From Cognatilysobacter bugurensis (GTDB taxonomy: Bacteria; Pseudomonadota; Gammaproteobacteria; Xanthomonadales; Xanthomonadaceae), in the NCBI RefSeq assembly GCF_014652095.1, contig NZ_BMYD01000001.1:300633-349454 (forward strand): a DNA stretch of 48,822 nt, written 5' to 3'. Both the position numbers and the translations under genes were made by a program. Positions within the stretch are counted from its first letter, which is position 1; every line of letters begins with the position of its first letter. Shown here piece by piece: positions 42,231-48,822 of this stretch. Under the pieces are notes generated by a model that was given only the letters and a program-made list of their open reading frames with translations, was not told where the DNA came from and did not search any database.

Positions 42231-42878
42231 GTGTCGTCGACCGCCCCGCATACCCTCTATTACTCACCCGGCGCTGCGAGCCTGGTCGTCCACTGGCTGC
42301 TGATTGAGCTCGACGAAGCCTATGAGCTCCGGCTCGTCGACACGAAGTCGGGCGAGCAGAAATCGCCCGAGTACCTCGCGCTGAACCCGAACGGCGTGGT
42401 CCCGACGCTGGTGATCGACAACGAGCCGCAGTTCGAAGCTGCCGCGCTCGTGCAGACGCTCGCCGATCGTCGCCCCGAGGCCGGGCTCGCTCCCGCGCTC
42501 GACGACCCGCGCCGGGGCGCGCACACGCAGTGGATGTTCCACCTCGCGAACTCGGTGCAGCCGCTTTTCCGCATCTGGTGGTATCCGCATGAGGTCGCAG
42601 GCGAGGCGCAGGCCGAGGCCGCCCGTGCGCACGTTGCGCCCCGAATCGAGGCGGCCTGGGAGCGGCTGGACGCGCATCTCGCCGCGAACGGCCCGCACCT
42701 GCTCGGTGACCGCATGAGCGCAGCGGATTTCTATCTGCTCATGCTGATGCGGTGGTCGCGCAACATGCCGCGTCCGGCGACGGAATGGCCACACCTGGCG
42801 ACGCTCGCCCGCACGCTCACCGCCCGCCCGTCGTTCCGGACGCTCTACGAACGCGAAGGCCTCACCGAATGGCCGTGA
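42231..42878 (+). CDS. glutathione S-transferase family protein
   Basis: A 215-residue protein with a thioredoxin-like N-terminal domain (LYYSPGAASLVVHWLLIELD, then LNPNGVVPTLVIDNEP) and an all-helical C-terminal domain (MFHLANSVQPLFRIWWYPHE, LLGDRMSAADFYLLMLMRWS). Ser at YYSPGAAS may be the residue that activates glutathione, as in beta/theta-class enzymes. The start is a GTG at 42231 with a CGGAG sequence before it. Substrate is unknown, so detoxification and isomerisation roles are both possible. It is divergent from the M14 peptidase, and the peptide transporter gene follows after a 190-base gap without features. Confidence 0.9.
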   Translation: MSSTAPHTLYYSPGAASLVVHWLLIELDEAYELRLVDTKSGEQKSPEYLALNPNGVVPTLVIDNEPQFEAAALVQTLADRRPEAGLAPALDDPRRGAHTQWMFHLANSVQPLFRIWWYPHEVAGEAQAEAARAHVAPRIEAAWERLDAHLAANGPHLLGDRMSAADFYLLMLMRWSRNMPRPATEWPHLATLARTLTARPSFRTLYEREGLTEWP

Positions 42879-43068
42879 CCCACTGACGCAGGTGGGCCGC
42901 GCGCATGCCGAGGCGGCAGCCGCGTGGCCCCGCCGGAGGCCGCGTGCGGGCTCCATCCGGCTGAGCCTCATCGGTTAGGCTTGGCTGCCCCATCCATACC
43001 CGCAGGCGCGGCGATCCCGAACGATCGCGCGCCGCCGTCTCGTTGCATGCCGTGAGGTAGTCCCGCTG

Positions 43069-44622
43069 ATGAACACCGCCGCCGCCCCGACCGACGCGTC
43101 GGGCCCGATGCCCCGCCAGATCCCGTACATCATCGGCAACGAGGCGTGCGAGCGCTTCAGCTTCTACGGCATGCGCAACATCCTCGTGCCGTTCCTGGTC
43201 ACGAGCATGATGCTCGCCTACGCGCCGCTCGCCGAGCGCGAGGGCCTGGCGAAGGAAATCTTCCACACCTTCGTGATCGGCGTGTATTTCTTCCCGCTGA
43301 TCGGTGGCTGGATCTCCGATCGGTTTTTCGGCAAATACAACACGATCTTCTGGCTGTCGGTCGTCTACGTGATCGGTCACGGGTTTTTGGCCGTGTTCGA
43401 GGACAATCCGAAGGGCTTCTATACCGGCCTGCTGCTGATCGCGATCGGCTCGGGCGGTATCAAACCGTTGGTCTCGGCGTTCGTCGGCGACCAGTTCGAC
43501 CAAACGAACAAGGCGAAGGCAAAGATCGTCTACGACGTGTTCTATTGGACGATCAATTTCGGCAGCTTCTTCGCATCGCTGCTGATGCCGTTCTTCCTGA
43601 AGAACTACGGTGCCTCGGTGGCGTTCGGCATTCCGGGCCTGCTGATGTTCGTCGCGCTCGCGATTTTCTGGGCCGGACGCGACAAGTACGTCAAGCTCGC
43701 ACCCACGCCGCCGAACCCGCACTCGTTCATCAACGTGGTGCGCACTGCACTCACCGCGTCGGGCGGCGGCAAGGGGCTTGGGATCGCGCTTGTGGGCGCC
43801 GCGCTGGCGGTCGTGAGCTTTTTCTACATCGGCACGCTCGGCCTCGTGTCCTCGTTCTGCCTCGCGCTCGTGTTCGTGATCGCGTTCGGTGGCTGGGGCG
43901 CGTCAGTCAACCTGGACCGCGCGCGGGGCGCGCATCCCGATGAGGCGGTGAACGGCGTGCGTGCGGTGCTGCGCATCCTCATCGTGTTCGCCCTGGTCAC
44001 CCCGTTCTGGTCACTCTTCGACCAGAAGGCCTCGACCTGGGTGCTCCAGGGGCAGGAGATGGCCAAGCCCGATTGGTTCCAGGCCGCGCAGATGCAGGCG
44101 CTGAACCCATTGCTCGTGATGCTCATCATCCCGTTCAACAACCTCGTGCTGTACCCGGCCCTGCGCCGCATGGGCTTCCAGGTCACCGCGCTGCGCCGCA
44201 TGGGCTGGGGCATCGCGTTCTCGGGGCTCGCGTGGGTTGCGGCCGGCATGCTGCAGCTGGCCCTCGACGGCGGCGACCCGGTGTCGATCGTCTGGCAGGT
44301 GCTGCCGTATGCGCTGCTCACGTTTGGCGAGGTGCTCGTCTCGGCGACCGGCCTCGAGTTTGCCTACAGCCAGGCGCCGCAGCCGATGAAGGGCACGATC
44401 ATGAGCTTCTGGCTGCTGTCGGTCACGGTCGGCAACCTGTGGGTGCTGCTGACCAACACCGCGCTGCGCAACGACGTGGTCTCCGCCGAGGTGGCCTCAT
44501 GGGGCATCAGCGAGACGGCATTCCTCATGTTCTTCTTCGCCGCGTTCGCGCTGGTGGTTGCCGGGATATTTGCGCTGTACGCCCGGCATTACCCGATGCA
44601 GGACCACTACCGGTCGGCCTGA
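43069..44622 (+). CDS. POT/PTR family proton-coupled oligopeptide transporter
   Basis: A 517-residue inner-membrane carrier with about 14 hydrophobic helices. The proton-coupling motif is ExxERFSFYG (E25-A-C-E28-R29-F30-S-F-Y-G), followed by the family blocks YFFPLIGGWISDRFFGKYNT and AIGSGGIKPLVSAFVGDQFD. The later FAYSQAPQPMKGTIMSFWLL segment is also typical. It should import di- and tripeptides with protons. A GAGG sequence lies before the ATG. The rhomboid gene follows 15 bases after the stop, so the two may be co-transcribed. The nearby secreted proteases could provide peptides (inference). Confidence 0.94.
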   Translation: MNTAAAPTDASGPMPRQIPYIIGNEACERFSFYGMRNILVPFLVTSMMLAYAPLAEREGLAKEIFHTFVIGVYFFPLIGGWISDRFFGKYNTIFWLSVVYVIGHGFLAVFEDNPKGFYTGLLLIAIGSGGIKPLVSAFVGDQFDQTNKAKAKIVYDVFYWTINFGSFFASLLMPFFLKNYGASVAFGIPGLLMFVALAIFWAGRDKYVKLAPTPPNPHSFINVVRTALTASGGGKGLGIALVGAALAVVSFFYIGTLGLVSSFCLALVFVIAFGGWGASVNLDRARGAHPDEAVNGVRAVLRILIVFALVTPFWSLFDQKASTWVLQGQEMAKPDWFQAAQMQALNPLLVMLIIPFNNLVLYPALRRMGFQVTALRRMGWGIAFSGLAWVAAGMLQLALDGGDPVSIVWQVLPYALLTFGEVLVSATGLEFAYSQAPQPMKGTIMSFWLLSVTVGNLWVLLTNTALRNDVVSAEVASWGISETAFLMFFFAAFALVVAGIFALYARHYPMQDHYRSA

Positions 44623-44637
44623 CCCGGAGCCATAACG

Positions 44638-45246
44638 ATGCTGACCCTCATCGTCATCGCCGTGACCGTGCTCGTGTCGTGGCTCGCGTTCCAACGGCCG
44701 CGCCTGCTCGAGCGGTTGATCCTGTGGCCGCCCGCGATCGATAAAAAGCGGCAGTACGACCGCCTCGTCACGCACGGATTCATCCATGCGGACTGGCAGC
44801 ACTTGCTGTTCAACATGATCACGCTGTTCTTCTTCGGGCAGACGATCGAGCCGCTATTCGCGGACTACATGGGGCCGCTGGGCTTCGTGCTGTTCTACCT
44901 GTCGGCGATCGTGGTTGCGATCCTGCCCACGTACCTGCGGCACCGGCACGACCCGAGCTACCGCAGCCTCGGCGCGTCGGGCGGGGTGTCCGCCGTGCTG
45001 TTCGCCTTCATCCTGCTCAAGCCCTGGTCGCTGATCTTCGTGTTCTTCCTGCCGGTGCCCGCGATCGTCTATGCGGTCGCTTACGTCGGCTATTCGTTCT
45101 ATGCCGAGCGGCTCGGGCACGACAACGTCAATCACAGCGCGCACCTATCCGGTGCCGCCTACGGCGTGCTCTTCATGCTGCTGATGGACCCCGGCGTGGG
45201 CGGAACCTTCGTGCGAGAGCTGACGAATCCGCAGTTTCTCCGTTGA
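44638..45246 (+). CDS. rhomboid family intramembrane serine protease
   Basis: A 202-residue membrane protein with about six helices. The catalytic dyad is S114 in LGASGGVSAVLF and H169 in NVNHSAHLSGAAYG; the loop-1 region carries HADWQHLLFNMITLFFFG, with the usual HxxxN oxyanion element (H55 and N59). It should cleave transmembrane helices of unidentified substrates. The start at 44638 is 15 bases after the peptide transporter stop, preceded by CCCGGAG. A strong terminator follows 25 bases after the stop, ending the operon. Confidence 0.93.
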   Translation: MLTLIVIAVTVLVSWLAFQRPRLLERLILWPPAIDKKRQYDRLVTHGFIHADWQHLLFNMITLFFFGQTIEPLFADYMGPLGFVLFYLSAIVVAILPTYLRHRHDPSYRSLGASGGVSAVLFAFILLKPWSLIFVFFLPVPAIVYAVAYVGYSFYAERLGHDNVNHSAHLSGAAYGVLFMLLMDPGVGGTFVRELTNPQFLR

Positions 45247-45271
45247 CGCGCCAAGCGCTGCGCTCGAATGC

Positions 45272-45300
45272 AAAAAAGCCCGGCATGTCCGGGCTTTTTT
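45272..45300 (+). terminator. rho-independent terminator after the rhomboid gene
   Basis: A perfect AAAAAAGCCCGG-CATGT-CCGGGCTTTTTT hairpin with a six-T run on the plus strand. Its symmetry lets it work in both directions. It isolates the transporter-rhomboid operon from the downstream disordered-protein gene. Confidence 0.95.
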
Positions 45301-45375
45301 GTCACCTGATCTGAATGCGTTGCGTGCTACGAGGGCGATGCGCCAGCCGGCGCGACGTTCGAACGGAGCATTCCC

Positions 45376-46701
45376 ATGGCAACGACAGCAGGTGGACGTA
45401 CCGGACCGGGCGCCGCGCGGGCCGGCACGGTCAGCAAGCAGGCAGGACGATCGAAGAGCGCGCGCGAGGCACTCGGGGACGACGCATCGACTGCGTCACG
45501 CGGTTCGGCAGTGAAGAAGTCGTCCGCCTCTTCGCGGTCGGCGGGCCGGCGCGCGGCGGGTGACGGCGCGGCTGCGTCGAGCGCGAACGGCGCGAGCAAG
45601 CGCGCGTCGAAGGCGGCGGGTGCGTCGAAGCAGACCGGTGCGGCGTCCACAGGCGCGGGCGCCTCAACATCCCGAAGCGGATCATCGAAGGGCGCAGCGT
45701 CGAAGTCCGTGGCATCGAAATCGTCGGCGTCGAACGGAGCCGGCGATTCGACGTCGAAGGGCTCGTCCCGCGGCGCGAGCTCTGCAGCCCGCTCCGGCAC
45801 TGCGACCTCAGGCGGAACATCGAAGTCGACCAAGAGCAAGACGGCTGCCGGACGCGGCGGCGCGTCCGATCGCGCCGAAGCCGAGCGAAATGCGTCGGCG
45901 TCGCGGGGCGACACGGCACGCAAGGACGGCGCGTTGAAGTCGAAGGCCTCCCGGTCCGATGCGAGCCTGAAGCGCACCGGGTCGAAAGCGGCTGAAACGA
46001 AGAGCGCGGGCGCCACGGATGCACCGTCGAAGAACGGAGCCTCTAAAGCCCCTGGCTCGACGAGCACGGCCTCCAAAAAGGACTCCGAACGCGTGAAGTC
46101 GAACGGCCGCTCGGTCGCGTCGCGCGAGCGCGCGGACGTTGGCGGCAACGGGACGCAGTCGCGCTCGGCGAAATCCGCGGGCGCCGCTCGCGCGTCCGGT
46201 GCTGAACCCACGGGCAGGAGCGCCGCGGACTCCGGCCGCGAGACGGGCGGTGCCACGCAGTCGAGCCGGGGGACGCCGCAGCAGCGGCAGTCGTCCGAGG
46301 GCCGCGGCAGCCGGACCGCCGGAAGTGGCACGTCGAACGACACGGCGCGAGCGGCCGTCGGCAAAAACGCGGGCGGCCGTGCTGCGAGCAGCGTGTCTCG
46401 CGACGCGGGCCGCGCGGGTGCGTCGACGCGCGCCCGCATCCCCGACACCGCCACGAGCGACACCAACAAGTCCGCCTCGACGAAGCGTGTAAGCAAGGGC
46501 ACGGCCTCGCCGCATACGCCGACGCGTGGACGCGGCGCGGGCGCCGCGAACCGCCCCGACGCGTCGAGTGCCGGCGTCGGCGCACAGGGGCCGGGCAAGC
46601 GCCGGAGCCGTGACGGAGGCGGCAGCGACCGGCTGACCGCACCGGCAGGCATCGTGCCCGCGTCGTCGTATCAGGGCGGCGGCGCGCAGCCATCCGTCTG
46701 A
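45376..46701 (+). CDS. 441-residue low-complexity, basic, disordered Ser/Ala/Gly/Lys/Arg-rich protein
   Basis: The frame encodes almost only Ser, Ala, Gly, Lys, Arg, Thr and Asp, with very few hydrophobic or aromatic residues; one Tyr near the end (VPASSYQGGG) is the exception. Ala-Ser-Lys and Ser-Lys units recur throughout (for example SKRASKAAGASKQTG and KGAASKSVASKSSASNG). No signal peptide, membrane helix, cysteine or known domain is visible. It is strongly basic, so binding to nucleic acid or another polyanion is plausible, like histone H1-like bacterial proteins, but the KPAA-type repeats of AlgP are absent. The ATG at 45376 has GGAG about 8 bases upstream. A terminator lies upstream and a GNAT gene downstream. 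Being the sense strand rests on the ribosome site and placement, since the antisense strand is also open. I cannot assign a function. Confidence 0.7.
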   Translation: MATTAGGRTGPGAARAGTVSKQAGRSKSAREALGDDASTASRGSAVKKSSASSRSAGRRAAGDGAAASSANGASKRASKAAGASKQTGAASTGAGASTSRSGSSKGAASKSVASKSSASNGAGDSTSKGSSRGASSAARSGTATSGGTSKSTKSKTAAGRGGASDRAEAERNASASRGDTARKDGALKSKASRSDASLKRTGSKAAETKSAGATDAPSKNGASKAPGSTSTASKKDSERVKSNGRSVASRERADVGGNGTQSRSAKSAGAARASGAEPTGRSAADSGRETGGATQSSRGTPQQRQSSEGRGSRTAGSGTSNDTARAAVGKNAGGRAASSVSRDAGRAGASTRARIPDTATSDTNKSASTKRVSKGTASPHTPTRGRGAGAANRPDASSAGVGAQGPGKRRSRDGGGSDRLTAPAGIVPASSYQGGGAQPSV

Positions 46702-46799
46702 CGCGGCATCCCGATCAGTGTCGCGCGAGTCGATGCGGGCGCTCCACGCGCCCGCATCGATGATGTCCGCTGGTCTTTCCCTTTGTGACAAGGAACCGC

Positions 46800-47084
46800 A
46801 TGAACGAACGACTGAGCGAAATCGAACACGATCGCGACGCGCAGTGCTTCCGCGCTGGCGTGGACGGACACGAGGCACAGCTCGAGTACGACCGAGTCGA
46901 CGGCTGGATGGTCATCACCCACACGCGCGTGCCGGACGCGATTTCCGGCCGCGGCGTCGCAAGTCGCCTGACCCGGCGCGCATTCGAGGCCGCGCGCGAG
47001 GAGGGGCTGCAGGTGCGCCCGATGTGCTCCTACGCCGCGGGCTGGGCGGAACGCCACCCCGAGGTGCGCGACCTGCTGCAGTGA
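46800..47084 (+). CDS. small GNAT-like N-acetyltransferase (YjdJ/COG2388 type)
   Basis: A 94-residue protein matching the minimal GNAT family COG2388 (YjdJ-like). The substrate strand region HEAQLEYDRVDGWMVITHTR leads to the acetyl-CoA-binding stretch VPDAISGRGVASRLTRRAFE and then AAREEGLQVRPMCSYAAGWA and ERHPEVRDLL. It lacks the extra strands of full-length GNAT enzymes, as usual for this group. An AAGGA sequence supports the ATG at 46800 over a GTG at 46785. It follows the disordered-protein gene by 98 bases, so the Lys-rich protein is a conceivable but unproven substrate. The acceptor is otherwise unknown. Confidence 0.85.
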   Translation: MNERLSEIEHDRDAQCFRAGVDGHEAQLEYDRVDGWMVITHTRVPDAISGRGVASRLTRRAFEAAREEGLQVRPMCSYAAGWAERHPEVRDLLQ

Positions 47085-47143
47085 TCGCTGCGCAGCCCTC
47101 GCGGTTGTGACAGCATGCGCGCCCTGCCGAACGCGACCTTCGC

Positions 47144-47857
47144 ATGCGCCTGAACAAACACCTCAGCGAAACCGGCTTCTGCTCGCGACGGGAGGCCGAC
47201 CGCCTCATTGCCGAGGGCCGCGTCACCGTCAACGGTGCGCGGGCGCGTGTCGGCGCGGAAGTGGGGGAGGACGATGAGGTCCTCGTCGATGGCCAGAAGC
47301 TGCAGGCGCGCAGCGTCGCGAAGGGCCAGCGCAAGCACGTCTACATCGCGCTTCATAAGCCGGTGGGCGTGACCTGCACGACGGAGAGCGACGTCAAGGG
47401 CAACATCGTCGACTTCGTCGGGCACGAGCGACGCATCTTCCCGATCGGTCGCCTCGACAAGGACTCCGAGGGGCTGATCCTGCTCACGAGCAACGGCGAC
47501 ATCGTCAACGAGATCCTGCGAGCGGAGCACAAGCTCGAAAAGGAGTACCTCGTGGCGGTGAACAACGCGGTGACCGACGAGTTCCTGCGCGGCATGGCCC
47601 GCGGCGTGCCGGTGCACGGGCAGACGACGTTGCCGTGCAAGACCGGCCGGCTCGGCAAGTTCGGCTTCCGTGTGGTGCTCGTGCAGGGCCTGAACCGGCA
47701 GATCCGCCTCATGGCGGCGCACTTCGGCTATCGGGTGAAGCAGCTTGTGCGCGTGCGCATCGGCAACGTGAAGCTGGCGCACCTGAAGCCGGGGCAGTGG
47801 CGCAACCTGACCGACGCGGAGCTGCGCGGACTGCTGCCGCTGCGTACGGAGTGGTAG
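47144..47857 (+). CDS. rluF: 23S rRNA pseudouridine synthase, RluF type
   Basis: A 237-residue RsuA/RluB/E/F-family enzyme. An N-terminal S4 RNA-binding domain (RLNKHLSETGFCSRREADRL, IAEGRVTVNG) is followed by the catalytic domain with D105 in FPIGRLDKDSEGLILLTSNG. The blocks ALHKPVGVTCTT, KEYLVAVN and QGLNRQIRLMAAHFGYRVKQ follow, the last resembling RluF (uridine 2604 of 23S rRNA). RluB or RluE specificity is less likely but not excluded. Overall length is slightly short of E. coli RluF, which has a C-terminal extension. The start ATG at 47144 is clear from the S4 homology. It is followed by a lipoprotein gene after about 70 bases. Confidence 0.9.
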   Translation: MRLNKHLSETGFCSRREADRLIAEGRVTVNGARARVGAEVGEDDEVLVDGQKLQARSVAKGQRKHVYIALHKPVGVTCTTESDVKGNIVDFVGHERRIFPIGRLDKDSEGLILLTSNGDIVNEILRAEHKLEKEYLVAVNNAVTDEFLRGMARGVPVHGQTTLPCKTGRLGKFGFRVVLVQGLNRQIRLMAAHFGYRVKQLVRVRIGNVKLAHLKPGQWRNLTDAELRGLLPLRTEW

Positions 47858-47929
47858 CAAGCGCGTCGATCCGGACGTCACGACGCGCGCCCTAGGCTGG
47901 CTGCAATGAACGGTCGGGCCGGCGTTGAA

Positions 47930-48790
47930 ATGAATCGAATGATGCGGTGCGGGGCTGCGGCGGTGATGGCGTGCGTTCTGCTTGCCGCGTGCGAACGCGG
48001 CGCGCCTGATGCAAACAACACACCGCGCGACGGCGTCGCGCCGCGGGCCGGCGCCGATGCTCAGCCCGCTGCCGAGGCTGCTGCCCCAGCTGCGCCTCCT
48101 GCGGCCGCGCTCGAAGACGTGGTCGAAACCGCGCCCACGCATGTCGTCGGCATCAGCTACCCCAAGACGATCTCCGGCGAGCCTGGGCTTGCGGTCGAAC
48201 TGAAGCGCTATGCGGACCGCCAGCGCGAGGAGCTCGCCAAGGCGGTCGCCGGACGCGGCGCAGACGCGCCCCCGTACGACCTGACGCTGAGCTTCAGCCA
48301 AGTCTACGAGTCGCCCCAGCTGATCGCGGTGGCTGCGGACGGGAGCACCTACACCGGGGGTGATGCGAGCCGCCCGCTGGCCGCGCGCTTCGTGTGGCTC
48401 CGAGACGAGGACCGGCTGCTCACCGCAGCCGATCTGGTGCCCGACGAGAGCAACTGGACGCGCATCGCCGAGGACGTGCGATCGCAGCTGCGCACGGCCT
48501 ACGCCCAGCGCATCGAGGCCGATGGCATGCCGGCGGCGGAGCGCAGCGCGGCGACGCGCGAGGCCGCCAAGCGCATCGAGCGAGGAACCGCTGCAGGCGC
48601 CACGCATTTCGCGATGTTCGAGCCGGTAGCGGGCCCGGGCGGGCGGATCGGGGCGCTGCGCTTCGTGTTCCCGGCGGCGCAGCTCGACACCGGGCTGCAT
48701 GGCACGCACACGGTTGAAGTGCCCGCCGACGCGCTTCGACCGCTGGTGGCGCCGCAGTACCGTGATCTGTTCGCAGCGCCTGCCGGCTGA
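47930..48790 (+). CDS. RsiV/DUF3298-like lipoprotein
   Basis: A 286-residue protein with a signal sequence (MMRCGAAAVMACVLLAAC) ending in a lipobox, then an Ala/Pro-rich linker and an RsiV-like region. The features are VVGISYPKTISGEPGLAVEL, the central LTLSFSQVYESPQLIAVAAD, the FVWLRDEDRLLTAADLVPDE segment and THFAMFEPVAGPGGRIGALR. The layout DUF4163 followed by DUF3298 is like RsiV-family proteins, which in Bacillus bind lysozyme; no anti-sigma domain is present here. Function is unknown. The start could be the ATG at 47906 or 47930; the latter starts directly before the signal sequence. The gene ends 32 bases before the window edge. Confidence 0.8.
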   Translation: MNRMMRCGAAAVMACVLLAACERGAPDANNTPRDGVAPRAGADAQPAAEAAAPAAPPAAALEDVVETAPTHVVGISYPKTISGEPGLAVELKRYADRQREELAKAVAGRGADAPPYDLTLSFSQVYESPQLIAVAADGSTYTGGDASRPLAARFVWLRDEDRLLTAADLVPDESNWTRIAEDVRSQLRTAYAQRIEADGMPAAERSAATREAAKRIERGTAAGATHFAMFEPVAGPGGRIGALRFVFPAAQLDTGLHGTHTVEVPADALRPLVAPQYRDLFAAPAG

Positions 48791-48822
48791 CCGCGATGCC
48801 CACCCGCCCGCCCGAACCTCCA

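Noticed and set aside
45327-46652. Antisense frame of equal length opposite the disordered protein
   Set aside because: Pro/Ala/Asp/Phe-rich frame without ribosome site or family. The symmetry follows from avoidance of TCA and CTA/TTA codons on the sense strand. Not fully excludable, so the sense call was kept at 0.7.
48796-48822. Start of another gene at the right edge (ATG at 48796)
   Set aside because: Only nine codons (MPTRPPEPP) are visible and there is no clear ribosome site.

Overview
This 48.8 kb window is a gene-dense, very G+C-rich stretch of bacterial chromosome with about 53 protein genes and one tRNA. The gene families, the codon choice and the repertoire point to a gammaproteobacterium, most likely of the Xanthomonadales/Lysobacterales (inference; there is no rRNA or marker gene to settle it). 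Supporting families are SelO, ThpR, YaeQ, TrhO, a POT transporter, RNase D next to a tRNA, and hbdH beside 3HB-oligomer hydrolase. I see no insertion sequence, prophage, CRISPR array or origin. The layout is housekeeping chromosome with short operons and many convergent and divergent pairs.

Layout. 0-3.2 kb: a polyhydroxybutyrate mobilisation module, with a NarL-type response regulator (cut by the window edge) and 3-hydroxybutyrate dehydrogenase on the minus strand, divergent from a 3-hydroxybutyrate-oligomer hydrolase. 3.3-6 kb (minus): a CtaG/DUF2243 membrane pair, a classical terminator, tRNA-Ala(CGC) and RNase D just upstream of it. 6-11 kb (plus): a formylglycine-enzyme-like lipoprotein, an M48 protease, a GIY-YIG protein and a GAF-GGDEF diguanylate cyclase. 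11-16.5 kb: an SDR, a PF03640 lipoprotein, a small secreted protein behind an AT-rich regulatory island, an App1-type phosphatase, and a DinB-HD operon. 16.6-17.8 kb (minus): a CheY-like regulator followed by a CheX-like protein that carries four exact 29-residue MshEN-like repeats. 18-27 kb: DUF1993, DUF998, two HI0933-type flavoproteins, a beta-lactamase-fold hydrolase, TrhO, FKBP, a PNPOx-like protein, YaeQ and a RluA-type pseudouridine synthase whose 3' end has been tandemly duplicated. 27.7-37.4 kb: DeaD helicase, UPF0178, a small basic protein, SelO, a repeat lipoprotein, a secreted subtilase and the ABC-F protein Uup. 37.4-48.8 kb: an SDR, ThpR, DUF72, M14 peptidase, GST-like protein, POT transporter, rhomboid, a 441-residue Ser/Ala/Gly/Lys/Arg disordered protein, a small GNAT, RluF and an RsiV-like lipoprotein.

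How the genes work together. Most are independent housekeeping or stress functions: RNA maturation and modification (RNase D, TrhO, two pseudouridine synthases, DeaD, ThpR), envelope proteolysis (M48, S8, M14, rhomboid), lipoproteins, and redox enzymes. The most coherent units are the PHB degradation genes and the signalling set, in which a diguanylate cyclase lies about 6 kb from a CheX-like protein with a possible c-di-GMP-binding repeat module. The strongest candidates for something undescribed are that repeat-CheX fusion (16590-17438) and the disordered basic protein (45376-46701).
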